Source: Pseudomonas sp. GM18
Lineage (GTDB): Bacteria; Pseudomonadota; Gammaproteobacteria; Pseudomonadales; Pseudomonadaceae
NCBI RefSeq assembly: GCF_000282195.1
Contig: NZ_AKJT01000028.1
Coordinates: 62,001-126,000 of the forward strand
Length of the DNA: 64,000 nucleotides
Direction: 5' to 3'
Position 1 is the stretch's first letter; the number at the start of each line of letters is the position of its first letter. The notes under the pieces are model-generated. The model made no database searches. It was not told the DNA's origin and was given only the letters and a program-made list of their open reading frames with translations. A program made the translations under genes and the position numbers. This document shows, in pieces, positions 37,768-47,943 of the stretch.

Positions 37768-38622
37768 ATGAACCATTCATTCTCCGGGCTCCCGCCCCGC
37801 TCCGGGCTGGGGCTCAAGACCGAGCACTTTCGTGAAGTGCTCGGTGCACAGCCGGACATCGGTTTCTTCGAAGTCCACGCCGAAAACTACATGGTGGCCG
37901 GCGGCCCGTTTCATCATTTTCTGGGGTTGATCCGCGAGCAGTATCCACTGTCGCTGCACGGCGTTGGCCTGTCCATCGGTGCCGAAGGTCCGCTCGATGG
38001 TCAGCACCTGCAAAGGCTGGCCGCGCTGATCGAGCGCTATCAACCCCACTCCTTTTCCGAACACCTGGCCTGGTCCAGCCATGGCCCGGTGTTTCTCAAC
38101 GACCTGCTGCCCCTGGCCTACGATGCACCGACGCTGAACCGCGTCTGCGAGCACATCGATCAGGTGCAGAACACCCTCAAACGCCCGATGTTGCTGGAAA
38201 ACCCGGCGACATACCTGGCGTTCCGGCACTCGACAATCGATGAAGCCGACTTCATCAGTGAAGTCATTCACCGCACCGGCTGCGGCCTGCTGCTGGACGT
38301 CAACAACGTCTACGTTTCCTGCATCAATCACCAAAAAGATCCGCTGGCCTACATCGACGCCCTGCCGCTGCACGCGGTGGGAGAGATTCATCTGGCGGGG
38401 TTTGCCGAAGACACCGACAGCCTCGGTGATCGTCTGCTGATCGACGATCACGGTGCGCCCGTCGATAACGCGGTGTGGGCGCTGTACTCGCGGGTGCTGG
38501 AGCGGGTCGGCCCGATCGCCACGTTGATCGAACGCGACAACCGGTTACCGGCCTTCAACGTGTTGCACGCCGAAGCCCGTCATGCCGATGAGTTGCTGCA
38601 CCGCGCCGGGAGCCGGCCATGA
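37768..38622 (+). CDS. bufB: MNIO (DUF692) bufferin maturation enzyme
   Basis: 284 residues from the ATG at 37768 (a GTG at 37759 is possible; neither has a strong ribosome site). TIM-barrel DUF692 with all expected metal-site motifs: H64 (SLHGVGLS), E98-H99 (SEHLAW), E144-N145 (LLENPATY), D177-N179 (LLLDVNN), H208 (GEIHLAG), D227/H228 (IDDHG) and E255 (LIERD). Iron-dependent oxidation of precursor cysteines. Overlaps bufC by 4 nt. Confidence 0.92.
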   Translation: MNHSFSGLPPRSGLGLKTEHFREVLGAQPDIGFFEVHAENYMVAGGPFHHFLGLIREQYPLSLHGVGLSIGAEGPLDGQHLQRLAALIERYQPHSFSEHLAWSSHGPVFLNDLLPLAYDAPTLNRVCEHIDQVQNTLKRPMLLENPATYLAFRHSTIDEADFISEVIHRTGCGLLLDVNNVYVSCINHQKDPLAYIDALPLHAVGEIHLAGFAEDTDSLGDRLLIDDHGAPVDNAVWALYSRVLERVGPIATLIERDNRLPAFNVLHAEARHADELLHRAGSRP

Positions 38623-39380
38623 GCACTCAAGCCGCTTTTGCCGCCGCCCTGCTCGATCCGCAACGGCCCTGCCCCGAGGGTGTGTTCAGTACCAACGGCG
38701 CCGATCCGGCCAGCCGTTTTGCGGTGTATCGCAACAATGTGCAGAGCTCGCTGATCGACGCCTTGGCCGACAGTTATCCGGTGATTGTGCAGTTGGTCGG
38801 TGATGAGTTTTTCCGGGCGATGGCGCGGCTGTATGTGCAGAGTTGCCCGCCGCAAAGCCCTCTCATCAACGACTATGGCAAGGACTTCGCCGAGTTCATC
38901 GACAGTTTTGAACCGGCAGCCAGCGTGCCTTATCTGGCCGACGTGGCGCGGCTGGAGCGCTTGCGCGTTCAGGCCTATCACGCCGCTGATGCGCAGCCTT
39001 TGGGCCATGAGCAGATCGCCGCCGTGCTGTCGGACCCACAGGCGCTGAGCGAACTGACTGTCGGGCTTCACCCCTCCTTGAATCTTCTGACTTCAGCCTT
39101 CGCTGTGGTCGCAATCTGGGCGGCGCATCAACAGGACGCGACGCTGGTCGGAATCGACCTCGACCACGGGCAAAACGCGCTGGTGTTGCGCAATGGACTG
39201 GAGGTTGAGGTTTTCGCCATCGACCATGGCGCCAGCACGTTCATTCGGAACCTGCGACTCGGCCAGCCCCTGAGCCAAGCATTGGAAAGCGTACCGGCCT
39301 TCGACCTCAGCCAAACCCTGGCCCTGCTGATCAGCCACAACGCCATCACCCATTTACACCACAACCAGGTATCGCCATGA
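38619..39380 (+). CDS. bufC: DUF2063 bufferin partner protein
   Basis: 253 residues. DUF2063/HvfC-like N-terminal helical domain ([37 protein letters not shown]) and a C-terminal winged-helix/RRE-like part with [10 protein letters not shown] and [11 protein letters not shown]. In MNIO systems this partner binds the precursor leader and delivers it to the DUF692 enzyme. ATG overlaps the bufB stop. Confidence 0.88.
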   Translation: MSTQAAFAAALLDPQRPCPEGVFSTNGADPASRFAVYRNNVQSSLIDALADSYPVIVQLVGDEFFRAMARLYVQSCPPQSPLINDYGKDFAEFIDSFEPAASVPYLADVARLERLRVQAYHAADAQPLGHEQIAAVLSDPQALSELTVGLHPSLNLLTSAFAVVAIWAAHQQDATLVGIDLDHGQNALVLRNGLEVEVFAIDHGASTFIRNLRLGQPLSQALESVPAFDLSQTLALLISHNAITHLHHNQVSP

Positions 39381-39859
39381 ACACCCACAACCCCATCGCC
39401 CGCGCCATCGCGCTGCTGGAAAAAATTCCCCACAGCCTGATCGCCTTTATCGCGCGTTTTTCCATTGCCGCGGTGTTCTGGAAGTCCGGGCAGACCAAGG
39501 TGGAAGGCCTGGCCATCGACTTGATCGACGGCACCTTTGAACTCGGCGTGCCAAGGCTGGCTGACTCGACCATTCCGTTATTCCAGAGCGAATATCACCT
39601 GCCGTTGCTCTCCCCGGAACTGGCGGCGCATCTGGCGGCCTTCGCCGAGCATTTCTTTCCGATACTGATCCTGATCGGCTTCGCCACGCGCTTTTCGTCC
39701 CTGGCGCTGCTGGGCATGACCCTGACCATTCAACTGTTCGTGTACCCCGATGCGTATCCAACCCACGGCACCTGGGCAGCGGTGTTGCTGTACTTGATGG
39801 CAACTGGACCTGGCAAGTTGTCGATCGATCGCCTGATTGCCCGGCGTTACGCCCGCTGA
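39377..39859 (+). CDS. DoxX family membrane protein of the bufferin operon
   Basis: 160 residues with four predicted membrane helices. DoxX-like FIARFSIAAVFWKSGQTKVEG and LIGFATRFSSLALLGMTLTIQLFVYP. Overlaps bufC by 4 nt. DoxX proteins are regular members of buf operons; the role there (redox or copper-related) is unsettled. Confidence 0.85.
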   Translation: MNTHNPIARAIALLEKIPHSLIAFIARFSIAAVFWKSGQTKVEGLAIDLIDGTFELGVPRLADSTIPLFQSEYHLPLLSPELAAHLAAFAEHFFPILILIGFATRFSSLALLGMTLTIQLFVYPDAYPTHGTWAAVLLYLMATGPGKLSIDRLIARRYAR

Positions 39860-39900
39860 TACCGACCTCAGAACTCCCATAAAGATTGTGTGGTGAGACG

Positions 39901-40815
39901 TTATCGTTGAAGACGATCCAACGCCTCGCCACTGCGCTTGAACCAACCGATCAAATAATCCGCCAGTACTTGAGTACGCTTAGGCAAACCGCCCTGATAC
40001 GGATGCACCAAATACATCGGCATGCTGCGGGTTTGATAATCACGCAGGAGCCAGCGTAAACGTCCATCAGCCAATTCCTCTTGCAACAGATAGGACGGCA
40101 AACGCGCAATGCCCGCACCGGTCAGTGCAGCTTTCTTCAAGAGGTTGTAATGGTTGCTGGCGAACGGACCCGACACTCGCACCCGCGTTAACTCGTGCTG
40201 TTGGTGATAGAGCCATTCTTCGCGACCGCTGTAATGGCTGTTGAGCAGGCAGCGGTGTTCGGCCAAGGCCTGAGGCGTCAGCGGCTCCCCGAATCGCTCA
40301 AGATACGCAGGGCTGGCGCAGGTCATCTCGTGCCAGGCCAGCAGCGGTCGGGCGACCAGGCGTTCGTCGTTGGCCACTTCCGAGCGGATCGCCAGGTCGA
40401 AACCGTCCCGGGACAAGTCGCGGTAGTGGTTGTCGAGTTCCAGCTCGATCTGTACCTCGGGATACTGCCGGGAAAACTCCAGCAGTGCGCCATCAAAGAA
40501 CGTTTCCCCCAATGAAACCGGCACCGTCATCCGCACCGGGCCGGCCATCTCGTCTTTCAGCCGCGCCAAGGCCTGACGCGCACGTTCCACTTGCACCACC
40601 AGCGCCTGTGCTTGCGGCAACAGCGCCGCACCCGCTGCCGTCAGGCTCAAGCGGCGAGTGGTGCGTTGCAGCAACACCACGCCAAAGCGCGTTTCCAGCA
40701 GGCTGATGCGCTTGGAGAGTTGCCCTTTGCTGCAACCCAGTTGCTGGGCGGCCAAGGTGAAACTGCCCGCCTCGATCAATACCGCGAACGCCGCCAGATC
40801 ATCCATTTCGCTCAT
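39901..40815 (-). CDS. LysR-family transcriptional regulator
   Basis: 304 residues from the ATG at 40815 (MSEMDDLAAFAVLIEAGSF); the frame continues upstream across the divergent SDR gene and is not coding there. N-terminal HTH LAAQQLGCSKGQLSKRISLLE, then a LysR effector domain of the CrgA/DmlR branch (LVARPLLAWHEMTCASPAYL). Divergent from the SDR gene 106 nt away, which it probably controls. Confidence 0.9.
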   Translation of the reverse strand: MSEMDDLAAFAVLIEAGSFTLAAQQLGCSKGQLSKRISLLETRFGVVLLQRTTRRLSLTAAGAALLPQAQALVVQVERARQALARLKDEMAGPVRMTVPVSLGETFFDGALLEFSRQYPEVQIELELDNHYRDLSRDGFDLAIRSEVANDERLVARPLLAWHEMTCASPAYLERFGEPLTPQALAEHRCLLNSHYSGREEWLYHQQHELTRVRVSGPFASNHYNLLKKAALTGAGIARLPSYLLQEELADGRLRWLLRDYQTRSMPMYLVHPYQGGLPKRTQVLADYLIGWFKRSGEALDRLQR

Positions 40816-40921
40816 GGATTGTTTCCTTTTTAAAATCAAAGGTTGCCCATTAGCACGCTTATTAATAAAAAAAACCACACTAGACTTAAATTTAAATCCA
40901 ACCCGTTTAAGGAACAGCACG

Positions 40922-41521
40922 ATGAAAATTCTTTTGATTGGCGCCTCCGGCACTGTCGGTTCGGCCATTGACCATGAACTGTCCCAACGCCACAAAATCA
41001 TTCGTATCGGCCGTAAAAGCGGTGATTTCCAGGTCGACATCAGTGACAGCGCCTCAATCCGCAAACTGTTCGAACAGACCGGCAACTTCGATGCGTTGAT
41101 CTGCGCCGCCGGCAGTGTCAACTTCGTGCCGCTGGCCACCATGACCGCACAAGATTTCGAACTCGGCTTGCGCGACAAACTGATGGGCCAGGTCAACCTG
41201 CTGCTGATCGGCCGGGAATTCGCCAATGACGGTGCGTCATTCACCTTCACCACCGGCATCCTCAGCCACGATCCGATTCGTACCGGCAGCTCCGCGTCCC
41301 TGGTCAACGGCGCCCTCGACGCCTTTGTCCGTGCAGCGGCGATCGAACTGCCACGCGGCCTGCGCATCAACTCGGTCAGCCCGAACGTGCTGGTCGAAGC
41401 CATGGGCAGCTATGCGCCGTACTTCCGTGGTTTCAAACCGGTTCCCGCCGCCGACGTGGCGCTGGCCTACGCCAAAAGCGTGGAAGGCCTGCAGACCGGC
41501 CAGACCTACCGCGTCGGCTAA
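40922..41521 (+). CDS. Short-chain dehydrogenase/reductase
   Basis: 199 residues from the ATG at 40922. Short atypical SDR: N-terminal IGASGTVGSAI nucleotide loop and CAAGSVNFVPL, but the catalytic Ser/Tyr region reads TTGILSHDPIRTGSSASLVNGAL with no YxxxK, so the active site is degenerate or different. Preceded by AAGGAACAGC. Divergent partner of the LysR gene. Confidence 0.82.
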   Translation: MKILLIGASGTVGSAIDHELSQRHKIIRIGRKSGDFQVDISDSASIRKLFEQTGNFDALICAAGSVNFVPLATMTAQDFELGLRDKLMGQVNLLLIGREFANDGASFTFTTGILSHDPIRTGSSASLVNGALDAFVRAAAIELPRGLRINSVSPNVLVEAMGSYAPYFRGFKPVPAADVALAYAKSVEGLQTGQTYRVG

Positions 41522-41612
41522 CCGCCCCCCGTAGAGGCTGCCGAGAACATTGCAGGGTTGTGATGAACGGTCAGGCTGAGTAACGTGGCGACACTTGTCT
41601 GGAGACTCAAAG

Positions 41613-42278
41613 ATGCGTGTTGCCCGTTCCCTGGTACTTGTTGCCCTGCTTCCGCTGTTCGCCGCTTGCCAGTTGCTCGACGGCCCGCGGCAAAGCGCCT
41701 CTCATGTAGGCCAGACCCGCATGCAGGGCCAATTGACGGCGGCCGACGGCAAGCTGCTGTTCCAGCCATGTAATGAGCAGCGCAGTTTTGTGGTCAATGA
41801 CACCGGTGGCACCAGCATCCTGCAAGAGGCCGCGACCCTGGCCGATGATCAGGGCAAGCTGTTTGCCGATGTGCGCGGCCGGATCGTTGCCGGTGGTGCA
41901 GACAGCCAGCTCGATCTTGCGCAGTTGTACCGCGTCGAGCGCTCAGGCACGGCGTGCGACGATCCCAATTTCAAACAGCTGATCCTGCGCGCCGCCGGCC
42001 ATGGCCCAGAGTGGAACGTCAAGGTCAGCGGCAAAGGCATGATCATCGACCGCGCCGGTCAGCCGCCCCTGGCCCTGCCGTACGTTGAAGAACAACTGGG
42101 CGATGGCCGCTTCAACCTCAGCACCGAAGCCAATAATCAGCGCATCGAGCTCTGGGTCGCGCCGCAACGTTGTGTCGACAGCAGCACCGGCAGCGTGCAG
42201 CACATGAGCGCGGAGTTGCGTATCGACGGCCAAGTGCAACGCGGCTGCGGGTATTTCGGCGGATCGCGTAACGACTGA
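41613..42278 (+). CDS. Putative outer-membrane lipoprotein (COG3650-like)
   Basis: 221 residues from the ATG at 41613 (GGAG 9 nt upstream). Lipoprotein signal VLVALLPLFAAC with the lipidated Cys at ~20. The body contains QRSFVVNDTG and a C-terminal META/HslJ-like stretch (FNLSTEANNQRIELWV, AELRIDGQVQRGCGYFGG). Function unknown, envelope-located. Confidence 0.78.
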   Translation: MRVARSLVLVALLPLFAACQLLDGPRQSASHVGQTRMQGQLTAADGKLLFQPCNEQRSFVVNDTGGTSILQEAATLADDQGKLFADVRGRIVAGGADSQLDLAQLYRVERSGTACDDPNFKQLILRAAGHGPEWNVKVSGKGMIIDRAGQPPLALPYVEEQLGDGRFNLSTEANNQRIELWVAPQRCVDSSTGSVQHMSAELRIDGQVQRGCGYFGGSRND

Positions 42279-42373
42279 TCGTTTTAGCCTCACTGGAATC
42301 ATCCTTTGAGGCTTATAATCGCGGGCTTCAAACGCCCTGGCGCAGTTGTGCGCCCCGCGAACCGGATCCCGTC

Positions 42374-43987
42374 ATGTTACGAATCACCGAACTCAAGCTG
42401 CCAATCGACCATCCCGAAGAAGACCTGCGCCCTGCCATCGTGCAGCGCCTGGGCATCGCCAGTGATGACCTGCTCGATTTCACCTTGTTCAAGCGCAGCT
42501 ACGATGCGCGCAAAAAGTCCTCCGAACTGTGCTTCATCTACACCATCGACCTCAACGTTCGCGATGAGGCGGCGGTGCTGCGCACATTCGCCGATGACCG
42601 TAACGTCAACGTGGCACCGGATGTCAGCTACAAAGTGGTCGGCCAGGCGCCGGCGGACCTGAGCCAGCGTCCGATCGTGGTCGGCTTCGGCCCGTGCGGG
42701 ATCTTCGCCGGCCTGGTGCTGGCGCAGATGGGCTTCAAGCCGATCATCCTCGAACGCGGCACCGAAGTACGCCAGCGCACCAAGGACACCTGGGGCCTGT
42801 GGCGTAAAAGTGTGCTCAACCCCGAATCCAACGTGCAGTTCGGTGAAGGTGGCGCGGGGACGTTCTCCGACGGCAAACTCTACAGTCAGATCAAAGACCC
42901 GAAATTCCTCGGTCGCAAGGTGCTGCACGAGTTCGTCAAGGCCGGCGCGCCGGAAGAAATCCTCTACGTCAGCAAGCCGCACATCGGGACGTTCCGTCTG
43001 ACCGGTGTGGTGGAAAACATGCGTGAGCAGATTCGCGCTCTGGGCGGCGAAGTGCGCTTCCAGCAGCGGGTTACCGATGTGCTGATCGACGGCGGCCAAC
43101 TGGTGGGCGTCGAACTCCATGGCGGCGAACAGATCCATTCGAAGCACGTGATTCTGGCCCTCGGCCACAGCGCCCGGGACACCTTCCGCATGCTTCACGG
43201 CCGTGGCGTGTACATGGAAGCCAAGCCGTTCTCGGTGGGTTTCCGCATCGAGCACCCGCAGTCGCTGATCGACCGCGCGCGCCTGGGCAAATACGCCGGC
43301 CACCCGAAACTCGGCGCTGCCGACTACAAACTGGTGCACCACGCCAAAAACGGTCGTTCGGTCTACAGCTTCTGCATGTGCCCGGGTGGCACCGTAGTAG
43401 CGGCGACTTCCGAGCCGAACCGCGTGGTCACCAACGGCATGAGCCAGTACTCACGTAACGAACGCAACGCCAACTCCGGGATCGTCGTCGGCATCACCCC
43501 GGAAGTCGATTATCCGGGCGGCCCGCTGGCCGGCATCGAGTTGCAGGAACGCCTTGAATCCCACGCCTTTGTGCTGGGCGGCAGCAACTACGAAGCACCG
43601 GCGCAACTGGTCGGCGACTTCATTGCCGGCAAGCCGTCCACCGAATTGGGCAGCGTCGAGCCGTCCTACAAACCGGGCGTTGCCTTGGGTGATTTGGCCC
43701 TGGCCCTGCCGGCGTTCGCCATTGAAGCGATTCGCGAAGCCTTGCCGGCGTTCGAGAAGCAGATTCGTGGCTACTCGCTGCACGACGCCGTGTTGACCGG
43801 GATCGAGACTCGCACCTCCTCGCCGCTGCGGATTACCCGTAACGAGTCGATGCAGAGCCTGAACGTGAAGGGCTTGTTCCCGGCCGGTGAAGGCGCGGGT
43901 TATGCGGGCGGGATTCTGTCGGCGGGCGTCGACGGGATCCGCATCGCCGAAGCGGTGGCCCGAGACATCCTAGGCCTGGAGGCCTGA
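42374..43987 (+). CDS. FAD-dependent dehydrogenase (COG2509)
   Basis: 537 residues. An N-terminal ~95-residue alpha/beta domain precedes the FAD-binding motif VVGFGPCGIFAGLVLAQMG and FGEGGAGTFSDGKLYSQIKD; the C-terminal FAD-contact motif is GEGAGYAGGILSAGVDGIRIAEAV. Belongs to the conserved uncharacterised dehydrogenases of COG2509; no substrate known. A TATAAT at 42314-42319 sits 54 nt before the ATG. Confidence 0.88.
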   Translation: MLRITELKLPIDHPEEDLRPAIVQRLGIASDDLLDFTLFKRSYDARKKSSELCFIYTIDLNVRDEAAVLRTFADDRNVNVAPDVSYKVVGQAPADLSQRPIVVGFGPCGIFAGLVLAQMGFKPIILERGTEVRQRTKDTWGLWRKSVLNPESNVQFGEGGAGTFSDGKLYSQIKDPKFLGRKVLHEFVKAGAPEEILYVSKPHIGTFRLTGVVENMREQIRALGGEVRFQQRVTDVLIDGGQLVGVELHGGEQIHSKHVILALGHSARDTFRMLHGRGVYMEAKPFSVGFRIEHPQSLIDRARLGKYAGHPKLGAADYKLVHHAKNGRSVYSFCMCPGGTVVAATSEPNRVVTNGMSQYSRNERNANSGIVVGITPEVDYPGGPLAGIELQERLESHAFVLGGSNYEAPAQLVGDFIAGKPSTELGSVEPSYKPGVALGDLALALPAFAIEAIREALPAFEKQIRGYSLHDAVLTGIETRTSSPLRITRNESMQSLNVKGLFPAGEGAGYAGGILSAGVDGIRIAEAVARDILGLEA

Positions 43988-43990
43988 CAT

Positions 43991-44097
43991 GATCGTTCCC
44001 ACGCTCCGCGTGGGAATGCAGCCAGGGACGCTCCGCGTCCCAAAAGCGGACGCAGAGCGTCCGGTGAGGCATTCCCACGCAGAGCGTGGGAACGATC
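43991..44097. repeat. REP-like element (GATCGTTCCCACGCTCCGCGTGGGAATGCAGC family)
   Basis: Same nested palindrome as at 14142-14248, here between convergent genes, starting 4 nt after a stop codon. Confidence 0.8.
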
Positions 44098-44103
44098 ATC
44101 GGG

Positions 44104-45198
44104 TCAGATATTGGCGCGCAACACCGTCGCTGGCAGCGGCTCGCCGCGTTCGACGCTGGCCGCCACGGCATCCATCAAACCACTCAACTCATACCCCTGG
44201 GCCTTGAGCCAGGCCTGATCATAATAGGTATCGGCATAGCGCTCGCCGCCATCGCACAGAATCGCCACGATCGACCCCGATTCCCCCGCCGCCACCATCT
44301 GCTGGGCCGCCATCAAGGCGCCGATCAGGTTGGTCCCGCTCGATCCGCCAACCCGTCGCCCCAAACGTTGCGCCAGATAATGCATGGCCGCCAGCGACAA
44401 CGCGTCCGGCACCTTGACCATTGCATCGATGACCTTGGGCAGGAACGAAGCTTCCACTCGCGGCCGTCCAATGCCTTCAATCCGTGAACCGTGATCGAGG
44501 CGCAGACTGGCGTCGCCGGTCTTGTAGTAATCGAAAAACACCGAACGCTCGGCATCGGCACACAGCACGCGGGTGCAATGCTGGCGATAGCGCACGTAAC
44601 GGCCCAGTGTCGCGGTGGTGCCGCCGGTGCCAGGGCTGGAAATCAGCCAGCTCGGTTCCGGGTGCTGCTCGAAGCGCATCTGATGGAAGATCGATTCGGC
44701 GATGTTGTTGTTCGCCCGCCAGTCGGTGGCGCGCTCAGCGTAGGTGAACTGGTCGATGAAATGCCCGTCGTGTTCATGAGCCAGGCGTTCGGACTCAGCG
44801 TAAATCTGCGTCGGATCCTCCACCAGATGGCTCTTGCCACCGTAGAAAGCGATTTGCGCGATCTTTTCCTTGGACGTGCTCGCGGGCATCACGGCAATGA
44901 ACGGCAAACCCAGCATACTGGCGAAGTACGCCTCGGAAATCGCCGTCGAACCGCTGGATGCTTCAATCACCGGCGCACCGGGTTTGAGCCAGCCGTTACA
45001 CAGCGCATAGAGGAACAACGAACGGGCCAACCGATGTTTCAGGCTGCCGGTGGGATGGCTCGATTCATCCTTGAAGTACAACTCGATGCCCGGCAACCCC
45101 GGCAGCGGCAAAGGGATCAGGTGGGTGTCGGCGCTACGCTGGAAGTCGGCTTCGATGATCCGGATGGCTTCGCGGGACCACTGTCGGTTGTCGCTCAT
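44104..45198 (-). CDS. PLP-dependent cysteine synthase family protein
   Basis: 364 residues. PLP Lys in [13 protein letters not shown], the substrate loop [10 protein letters not shown] and the phosphate-binding [17 protein letters not shown]-terminal extension (~300-364) beyond CysK length is like the L-cysteine desulfhydrase Cds1 branch. Probably acts on cysteine or another beta-substituted amino acid; activity direction cannot be told. Confidence 0.82.
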   Translation of the reverse strand: MSDNRQWSREAIRIIEADFQRSADTHLIPLPLPGLPGIELYFKDESSHPTGSLKHRLARSLFLYALCNGWLKPGAPVIEASSGSTAISEAYFASMLGLPFIAVMPASTSKEKIAQIAFYGGKSHLVEDPTQIYAESERLAHEHDGHFIDQFTYAERATDWRANNNIAESIFHQMRFEQHPEPSWLISSPGTGGTTATLGRYVRYRQHCTRVLCADAERSVFFDYYKTGDASLRLDHGSRIEGIGRPRVEASFLPKVIDAMVKVPDALSLAAMHYLAQRLGRRVGGSSGTNLIGALMAAQQMVAAGESGSIVAILCDGGERYADTYYDQAWLKAQGYELSGLMDAVAASVERGEPLPATVLRANI

Positions 45199-45448
45199 GG
45201 TGGTTTTCTCGTTGAATCGGGCAAGAGTCGGCCTTGTCGCAAGGCTCAGCCCACAAGCTTAGGAAAAAACCTACATCACGCACAGATACAGCTGAGGTCC
45301 AATACGTCCGGCAACTGCTAGGCTCAGGCCTTTGCTGACCGTCCACGTTGTAACGACATATAACAAAAAAGAATATAACTTTTGTTTTAACAACTAACGG
45401 TACGGGTTAGGGTGTGTCACCTTTTGAATTCATCGATGGAGAGCGACC

Positions 45449-46660
45449 TTGCCTCTGCGTAGCACGTTCACGCGTTTCTTTCAGTTGGAAGCTGCCAGCG
45501 GTCTGTTATTGATCGCCGCGGCTGTCCTCGCCTTGGTCATCAACAACTCATCGTTGTCGTGGCTCTATAGCGGTCTGCTGGACACCCCCGTGGTGGCGCA
45601 GATCGGCGCGCTGAAGATCGCCAAGCCGCTGCTGCTGTGGATCAACGACGGTCTGATGGCCCTGTTCTTCCTGTTGATCGGCCTGGAAGTGAAGCGCGAA
45701 GTCCTCGACGGCCAACTGTCGAAACCCTCGCAAATCGTCCTGCCCGGCGCGGCGGCGATTGGCGGCATGGTGGTGCCAGCGCTGATCTACTGGTTTTTGA
45801 ACCGTGACAACCCGACCGCACTGAGTGGCTGGGCCATCCCGACGGCCACCGACATTGCCTTCGCCCTCGGCGTACTGGCCCTGCTGGGTAAACGCGTGCC
45901 GGTGTCGCTGAAACTGTTCCTGATGACCCTGGCGATCATCGATGACCTGGGCGCAATCATCATCATTGCGATCTTCTATTCCGGCGCGCTGTCGACCTTG
46001 TCCCTGGCATTGGCCGCAGCCTGCATCGCGGCCTTGATCGGGATGAACCGACTCGGTGTGGTCAAGCTCGGGCCGTACATGATCATCGGGCTGATCCTTT
46101 GGGTCTGCGTACTCAAGAGTGGCGTGCATGCGACGCTGGCAGGTGTGACCCTGGCCTTCTGCATTCCACTGCGCACGAAAAACGCAGAGCCTTCGCCGTT
46201 GCTGACCCTGGAACATGCCCTGCATCCGTGGGTGGCCTACGGCATCCTGCCGCTGTTTGCCTTCGCCAACGCCGGCCTGTCCCTGAGCGGCGTGACCGTC
46301 GAAAGCTTTACCCACGACGTGCCGATGGGCATTGCTGTGGGCCTGCTGCTGGGCAAGACCGTCGGTGTTTTCGGCCTGACCTGGCTGGCGGTAAAAATCG
46401 GCATCGCCGCCCTGCCCCAAGGCGCCAACTGGGGCCAGATCATGGGGGTGGCGATCCTCTGCGGTATCGGTTTCACCATGAGTTTGTTTGTCGGTTCCCT
46501 GGCCTTCGTGCCCGGCGCCAGTGAGTACGCCGGGATGGACCGCATGGGGATTTTGACCGGCTCGATCCTGGCGGCATTGATCGGTTATGCAGTGACGGCG
46601 GCGGCAAGTCGCAAGAGCGCTGCGCTGCCGGCCCTGAAACCCAGAGAACAATCCCTGTAA
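45449..46660 (+). CDS. nhaA: Na+/H+ antiporter NhaA
   Basis: 403 residues starting at a TTG (45449) with GGAG 7 nt upstream, which gives the expected N-terminus. ~12 membrane helices; [21 protein letters not shown] and the ion-binding pair of aspartates in [12 protein letters not shown] are intact, as is [15 protein letters not shown]. Exchanges Na+/Li+ for protons at alkaline pH. The 250-nt upstream gap is AT-rich with an inverted AACAAAA/TTTTGTT. Confidence 0.95.
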   Translation: MPLRSTFTRFFQLEAASGLLLIAAAVLALVINNSSLSWLYSGLLDTPVVAQIGALKIAKPLLLWINDGLMALFFLLIGLEVKREVLDGQLSKPSQIVLPGAAAIGGMVVPALIYWFLNRDNPTALSGWAIPTATDIAFALGVLALLGKRVPVSLKLFLMTLAIIDDLGAIIIIAIFYSGALSTLSLALAAACIAALIGMNRLGVVKLGPYMIIGLILWVCVLKSGVHATLAGVTLAFCIPLRTKNAEPSPLLTLEHALHPWVAYGILPLFAFANAGLSLSGVTVESFTHDVPMGIAVGLLLGKTVGVFGLTWLAVKIGIAALPQGANWGQIMGVAILCGIGFTMSLFVGSLAFVPGASEYAGMDRMGILTGSILAALIGYAVTAAASRKSAALPALKPREQSL

Positions 46661-46710
46661 TCTTCAGGATTCGTCCTACAGCCACGATTAGTCGCGTTCG
46701 TTAACGTCGT

Positions 46711-46733
46711 GCAACCCCTTTATCAGGGGTTGC
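46711..46733 (+). promoter_or_regulatory. Perfect 8-bp stem-loop just upstream of the pyocin gene
   Basis: GCAACCCC-TTTATCA-GGGGTTGC, no T-run. It ends 26 nt before the toxin GTG; it could be the nhaA 3' end or a leader structure of the bacteriocin mRNA. Confidence 0.5.
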
Positions 46734-46758
46734 CGATGGACGAGCGAAAGGACAATCA

Positions 46759-47943
46759 GTGGCTGGCCACAAGGACATCCCCCGGGTGCAAAACCCACCG
46801 TCAGGTGACGGGCATCACGTCACTCACCGATTCATGACGGCCACCGAATTGGCCGAGCGTGATGCCAGACAAAACGCCTACGACGCCATGCTCACGCGGC
46901 AGCAGGCCTTCGAAGACAGCGTTCTGGTCCCGACGAAAAAGGACGACGTTGTCCGCGCGGGATGCGTGTTCGCCAAGTCCTGCAAACTGCCTGATGCAAT
47001 CATCGACTACACGAATCCCTCAGGGATGGTGCCCACCGACAGCCTGAAGGATTACGGCGAACTGGTTCTACTCGGCGCTCGTGAGGCCGATGAAGCCGGT
47101 GTTGTACCCCTTAAGAAAATCAGCGGCACGGCCATTCCGGCGGGTTTTGGCAGCTTCGCCCTAGGTGGCTCAGCGTTCGCCGCATTACCCGCCGTCGCCG
47201 TCAGCACCGCTGCGGCAACCTTGGCAGGCCTGGTGGCCCTGGTCATACCGTCGAGCCTTGGTGACAGCTCGCTTTACACCGAAGAACAACTGCGTTCCCT
47301 TAAACAGGCCCGCACCCGCGTACGCCTCAGAGTCGAGCAACAGGCTGACGGCAGCCTCAAGGGATACGGCTTCTACACCGGCAAAAACCGTGACTGGGAA
47401 ATGGTTGATGTCGTGCAGTTCACCTTGCGCGGCGGTCAGCAAATGGCTGACCTTGGGGACGGCGTTGAGCTGATATGGACACCAGCCGAGGACGGTTCAG
47501 AAATTCTCGGCATCCCCGCTTTGGAATCTGCGCCACAAGCGCCGCACATCTGGGTTTACCCGCCGACGAAGGCAGCTGACAGCATCATCGTCAATCCAGT
47601 TTATCCGCCTGAGTACAAGGATTTCATTCTTGTGTTTCCGGCGGATTCGGGGGTGTTGCCGGTTTATATTGTGGTGAGTGTTGCGGACCACAAATATCAT
47701 CCGGCGCCAAACGGGCTTACCGCTTTTCCTGATGCGACGAAAGCAAACCGTAAGACTTCAGTTAAAGGCGGCGGGGGCCTTAGAAGACGATGGAAAACCC
47801 CAAAAGGGATAATTTTTGAATGGGACTCGCAGCATGGAACTGTCGAGATGTACAACAAGCGTGGTCGTCATCTCGGTGAATATGATCCTGCTACTGGCGA
47901 ACAAACCAAACCCGCGGACAACACTAGGAATGTGGAACCATGA
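46759..47943 (+). CDS. S-type pyocin-like bacteriocin with colicin E3-type rRNase domain
   Basis: 394 residues from a GTG with AAAGGA upstream. Residues ~1-115: unfamiliar N-terminal part (no long receptor-binding or TonB-box region). Residues ~120-305: pyocin_S domain (GTAIPAGFGSFALGGSAFAA, GYGFYTGKNRDWEMV, SIIVNPVYPPEYKDFILVFP). Residues ~310-394: cytotoxic rRNase like colicin E3, with YHPAPNGL, a basic RRRWKTPKG and IFEWDSQHGTVEMY; D356, H359 and E363 match the E3 catalytic triad. Expected to cut 16S rRNA at the A site. Shares an ATGA overlap with its immunity gene. Confidence 0.85.
   Translation: MAGHKDIPRVQNPPSGDGHHVTHRFMTATELAERDARQNAYDAMLTRQQAFEDSVLVPTKKDDVVRAGCVFAKSCKLPDAIIDYTNPSGMVPTDSLKDYGELVLLGAREADEAGVVPLKKISGTAIPAGFGSFALGGSAFAALPAVAVSTAAATLAGLVALVIPSSLGDSSLYTEEQLRSLKQARTRVRLRVEQQADGSLKGYGFYTGKNRDWEMVDVVQFTLRGGQQMADLGDGVELIWTPAEDGSEILGIPALESAPQAPHIWVYPPTKAADSIIVNPVYPPEYKDFILVFPADSGVLPVYIVVSVADHKYHPAPNGLTAFPDATKANRKTSVKGGGGLRRRWKTPKGIIFEWDSQHGTVEMYNKRGRHLGEYDPATGEQTKPADNTRNVEP

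Noticed and set aside
40816..41403. Long N-terminal extension of the LysR regulator (500-codon frame)
   Set aside because: It would overlap the SDR gene entirely; the LysR HTH begins normally at 40815.
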